A stretch of DNA of 59,310 nucleotides from Symbiodinium natans (GCA_905221605.1 CAJNDS010000850.1:1-59310); one strand, 5' to 3'. Shown: positions 32,295-44,684, numbered from the stretch's first letter. Numbers and translations: made by a program. Notes: a model not told the origin generated them from the letters alone.

Positions 32295-34319
32295 ATGGAG
32301 CCGGCCAGCGGCAGTGTCAAGAAGTTGGACAAGACGGCCCTTGAGGGGCTCGATGCCCGCACCGAGAGCACGAAAGTGCCGGAAAGTGCCCTGGAGTCCC
32401 TGGAGGACCCGCAGGACCCGCCTTCAGAGAATGAGACCTGCACATCCACGAAAAGGTCCCAGAGCAAGCCCGAACATGGACGCGGGCCCAAGCGAGAGGC
32501 CAAGCAGGCCAGGAAAGCATTGATCCACAAGGGCATCCTCTCCAAGGCAGAGGCCGACCAGCTTGATGCCCAGCAGATCCTCGCCCTGAAGAAGAAGTAC
32601 CGCCAGGGTAGCAGCAAGTTGTCGGAGGTTCTCTTGCAGCAGCTGGCGGAGAACCAGAAGGAGGACCTCTTCCAGAAGCTCTTCGGAGGGCATCAAGAGT
32701 GCCCGGAGATGAAGATCCCGGAGATCTCGGACGAGCAGGTGGCCCAGGCCGACAGGATCCTCATGGCCAAGTACATCTACCAAAAGTGCCCCTTCTGCAA
32801 GAAGTATGTGGACCAGATGCACCTCCACAACAAGGACCACCGCCGGTACATGAAGGAGCACCTCCAGTCCCACTATCTGTTGACCGATCCCAGCTTGATG
32901 AATACGGAGGATGTGGAGCACTCGTTTCTTCGAGTTCGGCGATTCGGAGGGGGCCTGAAGTCGCTTTCTCTCGCAGGCTCCCTGGAGTACTGGGGCGATG
33001 TGGAGAGGCTCCCGTCGCTCGTCCGGAGCATGCATGCCACGAGGGCCATGAAGGTGAAGTACGGCCAGTCCTCAACGGCGAAAACGTACGACCTCGAGAA
33101 GGAGCAGGTGGGCTTGTGGGTAAAAACGATAACCAATACAAAATAACGATAAGGTTTAGAATAGGATAGGAAGAGTGGCCAGGGGGTTTGGACACGAGCC
33201 CAGGTGGCCAAGTACCATTTGGCATGGGTGAGTTATGCCGCTACCTCCGGGAAGTATACGAATGCCACCTACTCCAAGGACCACCTGAAGCTCCACACCC
33301 AGCTCCAGAGGCCTAAAGCCTAAAACCTAAACCCTTTCAACCCTCTAAACCCTCTAAACCCGAAACCCTAAACCCTCTAAGCCCTGAACCCTCAACCCTA
33401 AACCCTAAACCGTGGCCCTCACAGGAACCCGGAGATGGTCTTCGAGAGCCCCGAGCCTGAAAGCAGCTGGTGGCCTGTGGTCCTGCTGCAGAGGCCCGAG
33501 GATGAGGACTTCGACGACATCGAGGGGGTCTTGGCCACCCGGACCATCCTAATCATCTGTTGGTACCAGATCATGGAGGACGGCTTTTGGGTGTGGGTGA
33601 TGACCATTGAAGAGGTCTGAAGCACTCCCGGAGTGTGAGCCACCCACGAGGTGGAATTTTGAGGTCCACAGGAAACTCCCCTGTACCGTTCTTGGTGTTA
33701 CACCGATGTTCGGTCAGGGGAGGGGACTGTGTGAGGCACCCACATGAGGTGCCATTTTGAGCTCTCCAAAGCAAACTCCCCTGTTCCTTTCTTGGTGTTA
33801 CACCGAGTTAGGGCAGGGGAGGGGACTGTGTGAGGCACCCACATGTGTGAGGTGCCATTTTGAGCTCTCCCCTGTTCCTTTCTTGGTGTTACACCGAGTT
33901 AGGGCAGGGGAGGGCTATGGAGAGGGCAGTATCATAGCAGGGAGTTCCAAAGCAAACTCCCCTGTCCCTTTCTTTTGTGGTGTGAGTTGTGGATGTTAAG
34001 GGGTTGACAAATTCATTACTTTAGTATTTGCCACCAAACACAGAAGATGGATACGACCCGAGTTATATATAGGGCAGGGGAGGCCAGGCACGGCGCTTGG
34101 GCTGCCGTCTTGCTTCTGTGATACCTGTGACTCACGGCCTTCTGCTTTCGCAAAAATCTATAGGCCGCCACAGCTTCATGTTGCTGGACCTGGTGTTGCA
34201 AAGGGTGGTACAACTGATAACATCGATTTGTTCTTTGTGCTTTTGCTGCCGCAGGAAATCCTTTGATGCCCGGGACATCATCTCCAAGGCTCACAGGCAA
34301 CTCCACATGTGTGTTTGAT
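32295..34319 (+). CDS. multi-exon cargo gene A, zinc-finger-like protein
   Basis: Exon 1 is 32295-33107 (ATG in CACCATGG context). Exon 2 is 33204-33310, exon 3 starts at 33425, and a last exon of about 34255-34319 ends in TGA. Intron 33108-33203 is GT-AG and keeps the frame. Intron 33311-33424 starts GC, ends AG, keeps the frame, and consists mostly of telomere-like CCCTAAA repeats. Exon 1 encodes an acidic/basic N terminus, a helical segment and a C2H2-like site (CPFCKK...HLHNKDH). The last exon reads KSFDARDIISKAH. Connection of exons 3 and 4 is uncertain; exon 3 alone reaches a stop at 33620. No family recognised. Confidence 0.55.
33621..34254. repeat. hairpin-rich intronic or intergenic stretch
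   Basis: Four hairpin copies (33677, 33777, 33868, and one interrupted at 33958-34082) sit in a locally duplicated segment with a GAGGTGCCATTTTGAGCTCTCC block recurring about 90 bp apart. No exon is recognised between exons 3 and 4 of gene A. Confidence 0.6.
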
Positions 34320-34344
34320 GAGATTGTACTGCCCAGGCTGTCTT

Positions 34345-34585
34345 ACCCTAAACCCTAAACCCTAAACCCTAAACCCTAAACCCTAAACCCTAAACCCTAA
34401 ACCCTAAACCCTAAACCCTAAACCCTAAACCCTAAACCCTATAAACCCTAAACCCTAAACCCTAAACCCCTAAACCCTAAACCCTGAACCCTAAACCCTA
34501 AACCCTATAAACCCTATAAACCCTAAACCCTAAACCCTAAACCCTAAATCCTAAACCCTAAACCCCAAACCCTAAACCCTAAAGC
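34345..34585. repeat. interstitial telomeric array (CCCTAAA)n
   Basis: About 34 mostly perfect copies of the plant/dinoflagellate-type 7-bp telomere repeat, with a few CCCTATAAA variants. It lies directly after cargo gene A. Confidence 0.95.
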
Positions 34586-34889
34586 CCAAGCCCCTAAGCA
34601 GACCAGTATTGCCCAAAGAACCCTGCTGCAGCTTCGTCTCCAATATCCACCCTGTTCCTTTCTTGGTGTTACACCGAGTTAGGGCAGGGGAGGGGAGAGA
34701 GTATCGTAGCAGTCCCAAAGACAAAACTCCACACCTGTGCAAAACCCTTTTTGGGGTTTTCGGCCACATTGTACCCGAGCTCTTAACCCTATGGGCTTCA
34801 GCTTCAAAGGTTCAAGGTTCAGGGTTAGGGTGTACTTTAGAGCTAGAGCTTTCAGAGCCACATCAAGGGTTCAGGGTTTTTTCAGAGCC

Positions 34890-36310
34890 ATGGCTACTCG
34901 TCTGGATCGTCTGATGCACGTCCAACGAAAACCGAGCAACAAGCGAGTGTGTGCTGACTCGACTGTGTCGGCGTCAGAGGTGCAAGGATGCCTCACCGGC
35001 CATTTGAGGGACAGGAACACCACAGACCTCTGGTCATGCATCGTTCCGGGGCCGGACGGACCCCGTACATGGAGTTTCAGAAAAAGCCCTGATGGCCGGT
35101 GGATGGCGAGATTTGCAGCCCTGGCATTTGACCTGGTCAGCGATGTTTGTCGAAATTCCAAGATACTCAGCAGAGTGATGATTCCAGCAATCCAAGCTTG
35201 TGTCTTGAATGGTGTCGTTACCAACAACAGCGGCCAGGACGAGGCCAAGTTCACTGCCTCTGTTGATGTCACGATCAGCAGCTGGTATCGCCAGCTGAAA
35301 GTTTGCAAGAAGAAACGGGAGACAGCTTTCAGACGGCTTTCTGAGGCCGAGAAAACCAAAGTTGCAATGGTCATAGACAAGATCGAGCTGAATGAGGACG
35401 AGGTTGCAGAGGCTGCGGATGAGGGTGGCTCTGAATCCGAAGTGGACCTGACCTTTATGGTTTCTCTTGATTCCCTGGGTACGACAAACACAGCAGAGGA
35501 CGACGGGAGTGCTGCATTGCACCGAATGTTCGACAATGTCCTCACGTCTCCTTCCACCGATCCTCCTTCCGGTGGGCCTCCTTCCGGTTCTGCTCCTTCC
35601 GGTGATGGTGCTTCTTCCGTGGCACTGAGCAACTTGGAGCTGATTGCTTTGGCCAGAAGTCGCAAGCCTGCATTCATGGTGACCAAGACAGCTTCAGGAT
35701 CGAAGCCGAGGGCCAAGACCAAGGCCAAGGCCAAAGGTAAAGCCAAGGCGACAGCCATGGTTAAGACGAAACCCAAGTTGAAGGCAGTTCCGAAGAAACC
35801 GGCGGCTGCGGTTCCGAAGAAACCGGCGGCTGCGGTTGCAAAGGCCGTGCCAGGTCAGGCTGAGCAAATCTTTACTGCTCCGGATGGTGCTCAGTTTATG
35901 TTCATGATGTACGGGAAAGGGCTTCCGACTGAGAGGATTGCCATCTGTGAGTGGCTCGGCACGAAGAGGGGCTGTCAGCTCCTGCAGGTGTCCTCGAAGG
36001 GCCTGGCTTCAGAAGCCAGGGCTGTCATTGCTGGGGAGCTCATGGACATGCTGGTTGCTGGCAAATTCTTGGAAGATCTGAAAGCCCGGAAGTTGGAGCT
36101 ACTTTCGGCCGTGTAGTGTCTAACTCCCCTGTTCCTTTCTTGGTGTTGCACCGAGTTAGGGCAGGGGAGGAGAGTTGTGGGTCAGGGCGCAAAATCTCGT
36201 GCACCCGTGTGCTCTCTCAGTTCTCATGAACCCAAAAAGCATTGCCCCCGGACTCTTGGCAGGCACCCGGATGCTTGCAGAAGCTTGTCCAGCTGCTGAG
36301 GAAGGCTTGA
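34890..36310 (+). CDS. multi-exon cargo gene B, Lys/Ala-rich protein
   Basis: Exon 1 is 34890-36110 (407 codons, ATG in GCCATGG context) and exon 2 is 36263-36310. Without splicing the frame stops at 36116, inside GTGTAG. A GT donor at 36111 and an AG acceptor at 36261-36262 keep the frame and add 15 residues (PGCLQKLVQLLRK). The protein has a folded-looking N-terminal half, an acidic linker, a Pro/Ser repeat (PPSGGPPSG), and a histone-H1-like Lys/Ala segment (KAKAKGKAKA, two KKPAAAVP repeats). A conserved-looking C-terminal domain (FTAPDGAQFMFMMYGKG...) follows. Function unknown; nuclear localisation is likely from composition. Confidence 0.6.
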
Positions 36311-36345
36311 CACCTGTCTGTCTGTTTGTTGGAGAGCAGCACTTA

Positions 36346-36475
36346 TAGGTTTAGGGTTTAGGGTTTAGGGTTTAGGGTTTAAGGTTTACCCTAAACCCTA
36401 AACCCTAAACCCTATAAACCCAAAACCCTAAACCCTAAACCCTAAACCCTAAAAACCCTAAACCCTAAACCCAAC
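36346..36475. repeat. head-to-head telomeric repeats (TTTAGGG)n(CCCTAAA)n
   Basis: About six TTTAGGG units (36347-36387) meet about twelve CCCTAAA units (36388-36473) at GGTTTACCCTAAA. This orientation is that of two joined telomere ends. Confidence 0.9.
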
Positions 36476-37440
36476 TAGCAGCCCACTTTCCTGAGTTGCA
36501 TATGTTCGAAGGATTTCTTTCACACAGGGTTCGGGGGCTAAGAATTGTCGGGTTAGGGTGGAGGGCTTTCGTTTCGGGTTCATCGGGGGGTGGCCATCGC
36601 TGCCAGGACCCCGTGCTGGTCGGATGCCGTGTGGTCGCAGACGAAAACATAGCAGAAATTGTGTGCTTCTGTGCAGTGGAGAGATGTGTGGTATAGCTGT
36701 GGAATCCCTGTATACAAAGGGACAGCGAAAACCATCACGGGGGGTGGGGTGGGGTAGGGTGGGGTGAGTGTTCTTTTATGCTCCCAAAACAGGCATGTTG
36801 TGATTTTTCACAATCAAATCATAAGTTTCGCAATGGTTTCAAACGGAAACTCTTCAAAAACTCTATAGATTGGTAGAATATGTATACAGAAAATGTATAT
36901 TTTGTGACGGTTTCATTGGAAAACTAAAGAGTTTTGTTAATTCCATAGCATTTGAAGCAAATCTTTCTTATAAAATTAAGAATTGTGTTTAAATTTTGTA
37001 GTAATTCTTTTAAAAATTATAGTTTTGTTTTAGAGAAGTGAGAATTTTGTTTAGAAATTAGTGTTTTTCAAAAAGGTTTTTTTATAGTTTTTCTTAAAAA
37101 GACATAAGACTTTTCTTTAAAAATTAGTATTTTTCAAAATTTTATAGTATTTTTTTCAAAAACCCATACATTTTACAGTTTTTCTTAAAAAGAAAGAAGA
37201 ATTTTATTGAAAAATAAGATTTTTTTTCAAAATTTTATAGTATTTTGTTAAAAACACATACTTTTTATGATTTTTCTTAAAAAGAAATAAGAATTTTCTT
37301 TCAAAAACAATATTTTTTCAAAATTTTATAGTATTTTTTAAAAAAATAATTTTTTTTAAAAAATAAGAATTTTCTTTAAAAAGTGATATCTTTTTTCAAA
37401 ATTTTCTAGTTTTTTTTTTAAAAACTATTACATTTTTGCA
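36476..37440. other. no gene recognised; AT-rich tandem repeats
   Basis: 36780-37440 is strongly AT-rich with a loose repeat of about 65 bp (AAAAAGAAATAAGAATTTTC and AAAATTTTATAGTATTTT blocks). Confidence 0.6.
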
Positions 37441-37800
37441 AAAAGTGCATGCATTTCCACCAAAAGTGCATACACTTTTTGCAAAAGTGTATGCACTTCA
37501 CTTTTTCAAAAAGTGCATACACTTTTGTGAAAAGTGCATACACTTTTTCAAAAAGTGTATGCAGTTTTGGGAAAAGTGTATACACTTTTGCTAAAAGTGT
37601 ATACACTTTTATGAAAAGTGTATACACTTTTGTCAAAAGTGTATACACTTTTGCGAAAAGTGTATACACTTTTGGCAAAAGTGTATACACTTTTGGCTGA
37701 AAGTGTATACACTTTTGGCAAAAGTGTATACACTTTTGCCAAAAGTGTATACACTTTTGGCCGGAAGTGCATACACTTTTGGCTGAAAAGTATACAATTT
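37441..37800. repeat. tandem array of 21-bp palindromes
   Basis: About 16 units centred on AAAAGTGTATACACTTTT, a perfect palindrome, spaced 21 bp apart with changing linker bases. The left third has GTGCAT variants. Both strands stay open (VYTFxKS on plus) because the period is divisible by three. Confidence 0.9.
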
Positions 37801-38365
37801 CAGCAAAAACAGACAAAATCGGGCTCAGTCTATATAGCTTTTCAATAGAGAAAACTATATATGCCCACAGAAAAAACTTCGTTTCTCCTTCGTGAATGTC
37901 TCCTTCTCTGTATCTGTGGGTGTATAAAAATGGTGCAGCGTCGCTGCCCCCCCCACCCCCCCCACCCCATGGTACCCCCCCCATGACGCCCCCCCAAATT
38001 CTTCCCCCTGTGGGGTGGTGTGGTTTTAGGGTTTAGGGGGGTGGGGGGGGGGGGTGGGGGGGGGGGGGATATGATGGGGGAGGGGGGGGGGTGGGGGGGG
38101 CGGATACCATGGGGGGGGGGGGGGGTGGGGGGGGGGGGGGTACCGAGACGGGACACGGTACTGTTATGTATATATACAAAAAAAAAACAGAAAGGTCGAA
38201 CAAATAATACAGGGATTCCGCGCGTATATACCTGTGAGAGAGAGAGGATTTCGCTCACACATGGACACACTGAGACGTGGGGCCCATTCTGTCGAAGAGT
38301 TTTGGCACATTTTTTTCGCCGGTCACACTCTTTTGTGTGACCATATATCCACACAGCCCGCAGAC
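37801..38365. other. C-run/G-run inverted tracts upstream of gene C
   Basis: Poly-C tracts with A interruptions at 37945-38000 face poly-G tracts at 38035-38145, sharing a GGTACC/CCATGG core in inverted order. Strong hairpin and G-quadruplex potential. No gene recognised. Confidence 0.7.
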
Positions 38366-40290
38366 ATGGCAAAGACAAAGCGACAGGAGGCCGAGGAGCC
38401 AGAGGCTCCTGAGGAGGTTGAGGAAGAAGAACCGGAAGAGCAAGAAGGAGAAGAGGAGGAAGAGGAACAGGACGAGGAGGTACAGGAGGAGGAAAACGAG
38501 ACCCCAGTTGTCGCGCCCACCAGTAAGGCAAGACCGTCGGTCCTGAAGTCGTCAGGAAAGCCAGGGGGGAAGGCTGCTGCAAAGGCGAAAAGCACACCAA
38601 AGGCGAAGGCCAAGCCCGAAGCGAAGGCCGACTCTGCCAAGGTCAAAGGGCCCAAAGCGAAGGCAACCCCCAAAGCCGAGCCTGCCAAGCCTGGCAAGGC
38701 AACACCGAAGCCCGACCCTGCCCAGCCCAAAACGAGGCAAACCACAAAGAAGCCTCAGCCTGCCGACCCAAAACCGAAGGCCAACCCGAAGCCAAAGGCC
38801 GAGCCCAAGCCAAAGGCCGACCCGAAGCCAAAGGCCGAGCCCAAGCCAAAGGCCGACCCGAAGCCAAAGGCCAACCCCACAACCCCAAGCCAAAGCCCCT
38901 GGTCAAGAAGCGAAGCATGGCAGAGGCCTTGACTGGCGACTGGATCAATGGGCTTGGGCCTGAAGAGACTCCAGCAGAGCCGGAGCAGGCAAAGACCCAA
39001 CCTTCGCCGAAGCGACGAGACCGCAGCAAGCAGACGAAGTTCAATGTGTTGCTCGCAGCAGGAGCAGTGCCGGAGACTTTGAAGACGGAGTGGGAGGCTT
39101 TGAATCAGCAGGGGGGCAGCAAGAGGAAGAACTTGACGAAGTTCATCGAGGAGGCAGTGACTCGTGACCCCGAGTCAGGGAAGCTTTCCCTCAGCTGCGA
39201 TGCAGCTGCAGTGACCGGGACAAGCTGTCTCACGAAGAAGCAGGAAACGGGGTGGGGAGACAAGGGCTTGCCCCGCACACTCTTCAAAGGGCGCTTTGGG
39301 TTGTCGGATGAGCAATTGCGGACAGCCGTCTTGAATGATGAAGTGTCTGTTGTCACACAAGACAACGTGGTGTTCTGTCAATGGAGAACCTTGCGATCCT
39401 CCTCCATGGACGAGCGGAGTGACCAGGCAGCAATCAAATCGGACGCTGCCAAAGTCTCCGGCAACCAAGCAGCACAACTCCAGCTTCTGTTCGACAGTGT
39501 GGCGATGCAACGGCCTGAGCCTTCGGATGAGGACTTGGTCAGGTTGAACCAGTCGAGCGGCTCTGGTGCGACGGCATCGACTGCTCCGCCGGCCACACCG
39601 ATGCAAGCTATCGAGGACAAGAAGGAGGAGGGTGCCGTGCCAGCGAAGTTGTCAGAGGCCGACTGGGCGAAAGCGGACGAGCTCCTGAAGAAGGCAGAAG
39701 CAGCTGTCGAGAAGCTCAAGAAGGTGCTCCGGAGTATCCTCTAGCAGTCCCCTGTTTCTTTCTTGGTGTTACACCGAGTTAGGGCACACACAGGGAGACG
39801 AATATCATTTCCAGGATGCTACCAAGCTGAGCGAGAAGATCAAGCAGAACCCAGACGACCCCCTCCTGGCGAAAATGCATCTCGTCTCGTCACGAGTCTA
39901 TGTGTATATAAGAGAAAACAGAGTATAGAGAGCCCATGCTTCATGTCACAGCCCCCAACAGGAAGACCACCATCAAAGCTCTGACGGACAAGAAATCTAT
40001 GCTGGAGCATGTGCGATCCTTCTAGGGCCAGGGACATGTGTACAAGTCTGCCTATATATATGTGCAAATGTGTGCTGCAGGACCTGCCCGATGGCACACA
40101 CATCAACAAGGAGAATCTCCAAGCGACCCTGCTCGAAGCAGGCCATACATGCTGTGCTGAATCGGGGACCCTCTTCCCTCGACTCGGGACCTTATATATA
40201 CATCCGAACCCTTCTGCAGGGCAGCTGTGCAACCAAGTGGTCGAGGAGATGTCTGGCTGGAGTGGCCAGTTGAAGGCCCGTGGCCTCTGA
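38366..40290 (+). CDS. multi-exon cargo gene C, acidic/Lys-Pro-rich protein
   Basis: Starts at ATG 38366 with an acidic Glu-rich block, then a long (P/A)KPKA repeat resembling histone-tail-like DNA-binding proteins. A one-base shift near 38875 separates this from the downstream frame (LVKKRSMAEALTGD..., to 39723). Intron 39724-39814 (GT-AG, 91 nt, containing a hairpin copy) joins KLKK to DATKLSEKIKQNPDD in frame. Later exons at about 39815-39895, 39950-40005 and 40081-40290 read KTTIKALTDKK, DLPDGTHINKENLQ and finally VVEEMSGWSGQLKARGL before TGA. The last two junctions are approximate. The last exon lies in the 142-bp direct repeat. No family recognised. Confidence 0.55.
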
Positions 40291-40371
40291 GGCCGGCCGC
40301 TAGGGGTTTAGGGTCCAGGCTTTAATTTTTAAGGGCTTAGAGGGCTTTAGAGATGATTTAAAGAGTTGATC
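40230..40371. repeat. 142-bp direct repeat, left copy
   Basis: Begins CAACCAAGTGGTCGAGG and ends AGAGTTGATC; nearly identical to 42313-42454 apart from a short T/G-rich difference. The two copies flank the transposase-like gene, 2,083 bp apart start to start. Confidence 0.9.
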
Positions 40372-40692
40372 CTAAACCCTCAGAAACAGGGATAATCATG
40401 CTAAGTATTGCCCAAAAAGCCTGGTCCCTTTTGTGGCTCTAAACCCTCAGAAGTCCGGATAATCATGCTAAGTATTGCCCAAAGCCTTCTCTCCAATATC
40501 CACCCTGTTCCTTCCTTGTGGTGTTACACCGAGTTATCGGTCAGGGGAGGGGACAGTATCATAGCAGTCCCCTGTCCCTTTTTCTTGGTGTTACACCGAG
40601 TTATAGGGCAGGGAGGGGTTCAGGGTTATAGGGTTTTTACTTTACAGAGCAAAATATGAGCTCATTGGACATGTCCTATCTCTGTTGTTCTG
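40372..40692. other. spacer with two hairpin copies
   Basis: Contains hairpins at 40503 and 40569 and a repeat of GGATAATCATGCTAAGTATTGCCC. No gene seen. Confidence 0.6.
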
Positions 40693-42356
40693 ATGGCCGC
40701 TTTGCCGGTGGGGCCACCTCCCAAAAAAAAAAGGGCCACAGGTGCTGGCATCGCAGCAGCCAGCAGTGAACTGCCAGGCTCCAGATTGAGAGTTTGGCTC
40801 CTGGAACAGTTTGCATGGGGCCTGCTATCACCACAGCACAGGTGCAAGCAATATCTCTGGCAGCATTGCACGATGCCAGAGAACGAACTGTAAGTGACCT
40901 CGTCGCCAAGCTTGGAACCTCCGGTCAACACAGCAACAATGTCAACAGGGACTTGATGAGACTGGTCGGGCAGGAGCCACTGATGTACAATCCCAGTCGC
41001 ACCACTTTGCGAAAAGATGCTTCGGAAGTGCCTGTGCCCATCGACGGAGTGCCGAGCGACGAGCATGCCTACACCATCAGCCTGCCACACGAGTTATTTA
41101 GCAGCCTCTACCACAATTACAAGGCAGCATGGAAACAAGTGATCATGCCTGGACAGGCGTCTTTGGATCGCTTTTGGCAGTCGGCCAGAGGGCTGCCGCA
41201 GTGGCAGGGCCACCCACTGGCATCGGAGCCATCCCTGAGCAAAATAATACCACTATCATTGCACGGCGACGAGACACCGGTGCTGGCCAAGGGGAAAATT
41301 TGGTCCTCCAGTGCATTGGTGATGTCGTGGGCTTCCCTTGTGGGTAGCGGCTCCACGAAACAAAGCCAGCTGTACATCTGGGCCGCCTGGCACAAGTCAT
41401 TCTCTAGCCAGACGAATGATGACCTGTGGAGTCTTTTACTCCGGACTTTCGAATCGTTGTGGTCCGGAATTTTCCCGAAAGCCGACTGGCGAGGATATGA
41501 TTTCGATCCCGACAGTCCCGAGGGACAGCGAGCTGGCCAATACCTCGCCGACGGGTGGCGAGGGGTCCTGGTGGCCAGCTGTGGCGACCTGGACTACATG
41601 GCACAGTTCCAGGGCCTTCCCCGGTGGAATTCAAATTCCCCTTGCTGCCTGTGCCAATGCCACAAACGAGGAGACCTTTCCTGGCACTGTTTTTCCGACG
41701 ATGCCCAATGGAGGACAAGTCTGTGGACCCCTGCTGCTTGGAAAGCATGGCCCGACCGAAGCATGAACAAGATGTTCCAGAAGGACCTTTGTTCCGTGCT
41801 CGTGGTCCATTTCGACCTGATGCACTGTCGATACCTTGGCTATCTGCAGCAGCTATATGGGTCGGTTTTTTGGATCCTCTGTGAGGAAATGATGCAGGCG
41901 ACTCCAGGCGAAAATTTGCATGAACTCTGGGGCTTCCTGAAGACATACCAATCCACCCACAAGGTCCACAGCCCCTACTCCCAGAGACTGAACAAGGTCA
42001 GTATGTACAAGAAACAGAAGGACTATCCGAAGCTTCGTGGAAAAGCGGCGGAAATCAAGGACATGGCAGCAGCCGTGCGAGCAATGTGGGCTCATTTTGG
42101 TGTTCCTGGTCAAGACTTCCAAGAGATTGGGTTACTCCTTGATTTGACATGCAAGTTCGAGGAGATATTGGAGGAATGGCCGATTGCACAGGGCTATTTC
42201 TGCCTTCCTGCCGAAGCTGCAGACAGACTCAAGGCGAACCATCGGGACTTCGCATGCTTGTATGTCATGGTCGGGGACCGCTTTCAGAGCGAAGGTCGTC
42301 GGGCCTTCAATCCAACCAAGTGGTCGAGGAGATGTCTGGCTGGAGTGGCCAGTTGA
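40693..42356 (+). CDS. transposase-like protein of unrecognised family
   Basis: ATG 40693 opens with a nuclear-localisation-like PPPKKKR and reads into FAWGLLS. A one-base shift near 40830 then leads to the long frame to 42356, about 550 residues in all. Features resembling DDE/D transposases are an acidic SLHGDETPV block, a later VHFDLMHCRYLG block with Asp and His, and a CCLCQCHKRG zinc-like site between them, with many conserved-looking Trp residues. This spacing recalls Plavaka/CACTA-like transposases with an inserted zinc site, but I cannot assign a family. It is a candidate mover of the 14.3-kb element or of the smaller unit bounded by the 142-bp repeats. Confidence 0.5.
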
Positions 42357-42451
42357 AGGCCCGTGGCCTCTGAGGCCGGCCGCTAGGGGTTTAGGGTCCA
42401 GGCTGGGTTTTTTAAGGGCTTAGAGGGCTTTAGAGATGATTTAAAGAGTTG

Positions 42452-42454
<3 letters not shown>
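42313..42454. repeat. 142-bp direct repeat, right copy
   Basis: Second copy. It overlaps the 3' end of the transposase-like frame and again encodes VVEEMSGWSGQLKARGL in another frame. Confidence 0.9.
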
Positions 42455-43173
<719 letters not shown>

Positions 43174-43792
43174 CCCCTGTTCCTTTCTTGGTGTTACACC
43201 GAGTTAGGGCAGGGGTAGGTCTCTCGCACTTGGCAGGACATCCTTTTGGGTGCTGCCGAACGATGAGAGTGCTCTCGCGGAAAAAAAGAGAGAATTTAGC
43301 AGTGCACAGAGGCCTGCCATATAAATCCTGAACCCTACACCCTAAACCAACAAAAGGAAGACTCTGTTTGCATCTTTCTGGCAGGCTGGGTTTTGGCACG
43401 GCTGACGAAGGCCTGCTCCAAGGGTTTCAGTTTACAGAGTGTGTGTTTGCATTCCCACAAAAGAAGATTCAGAGTGCTCTCTGGCAGGCTGTGGCTGGTT
43501 CTGACTCCAAAGCAAACTCTTCTGTGCCTTTCTTGGCGTTACACCGAGTTAGGACAGGGGAGGGCTATGGAGGGCAGCATCGCCATCCTCAACGACGAGT
43601 GATGACGAGATGAGTGCTTTGTCCCTTCTGTTGGTGTTACACCGAGTTATAGGGCAGGGGAAAGGAAAATATATCAAAAAGAACTCCCCTGTTACTTTCT
43701 TGGTGTTACACCGAGTTATAGGTCAGGCCGTAGTATATCATAGCAGTCCCCTGTCCCTTTTTCTTGGTGTTACACCGAGTTCGGGCACAGGG

Positions 43793-44548
43793 GGAGGTCT
43801 CTCGCACTTGGAAGGACATCCGGGTGCTGCCGAAGCACTCTCATCGCTCTCGCGAAAAAAGAAATTCGCAGTGCAGATTCGAAACCTGTGACACATCGAC
43901 TTCCAAAGAAGGGCATCGCATGCTTCATTGAAGCTTTTGCACAACGAAACTGCGAACGGCTCATTAAAGCACAGCAGGAAAAGTTTTGACCGACGAGGTG
44001 TGAGGGCACACGCACAGAGAGTGAGAGAAAGAGGGAAAACACACACGAACCCTATAAACCCTATAGAGACCTTTTTTGCCTTAAACCCTCTATAAAACCC
44101 TACAGACCTTACACACCCTCTCATTTTTTGGATCAAATTTTCTGCTACAGACCTTATACCCTAAACCCTAAAACTTAATTATTGTGGCTCAAGTTTTTGG
44201 CTCAAATAGAACAGAGGATCTCCTCCAGAAAAAAGATGTGCTGGTGGCTCGAACTTCTGTGGCTCAAACCTCCACCAAAAAATTCTTCTGGCTCAAATTT
44301 CTGGCTCAGAAGAACAGAGAACTCTCTCTCCTCCACACAAACATGTATACATCTCTTTGTTCGGCTCGTTGTTGTGCCGGCCGCATTCTTCAGTGGAGGC
44401 GACAACATCTGTTTTTTCGTGTGTGTGTTTCGTCCAAATGGCATTGGGAAACACATGGATACACAAACAAAACGGAATTGTGTGCCAGTAGTCTCGGCTT
44501 CAAATGTACCGAAACAGAGTGTAATTCGGAGAACATGGGTGTATAAAT
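43793..44548. other. no gene recognised; right interior of the element
   Basis: Contains scattered CCCTATAAACCC and GGCTCAAATTTCTGG-type short repeats. Open frames at 44182-44613 lack domains. Confidence 0.4.
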
Positions 44549-44684
44549 TACACGTTTTGACGTGTAATTTACACACCCAAATTTACACAAAAACGTGTAA
44601 TTTCCAGGGATAGATTTACACGTCAAAAACGTGTAAAAAATTAAAAAATGTAAAATGTAAAATTACACGAAAAGGATCTTACAG
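44549..44684. repeat. right TIR with subterminal TTTACACG repeats
   Basis: Reverse complement of the left end as described; ends AAAGGATCTTACAG, whose last AG is the MCP acceptor. Confidence 0.85.

Noticed and set aside
37418-37984. Minus-strand 188-codon Cys/His-repeat frame (CIHFWQK)
   Set aside because: It translates the 21-bp palindrome array, which is open on both strands.
44182-44215. TTTTTGGCTCAAAT as a spliced-leader fragment
   Set aside because: It belongs to a local GGCTCAAATTTCTGG short-repeat group and lacks the CCGTAGCC half.
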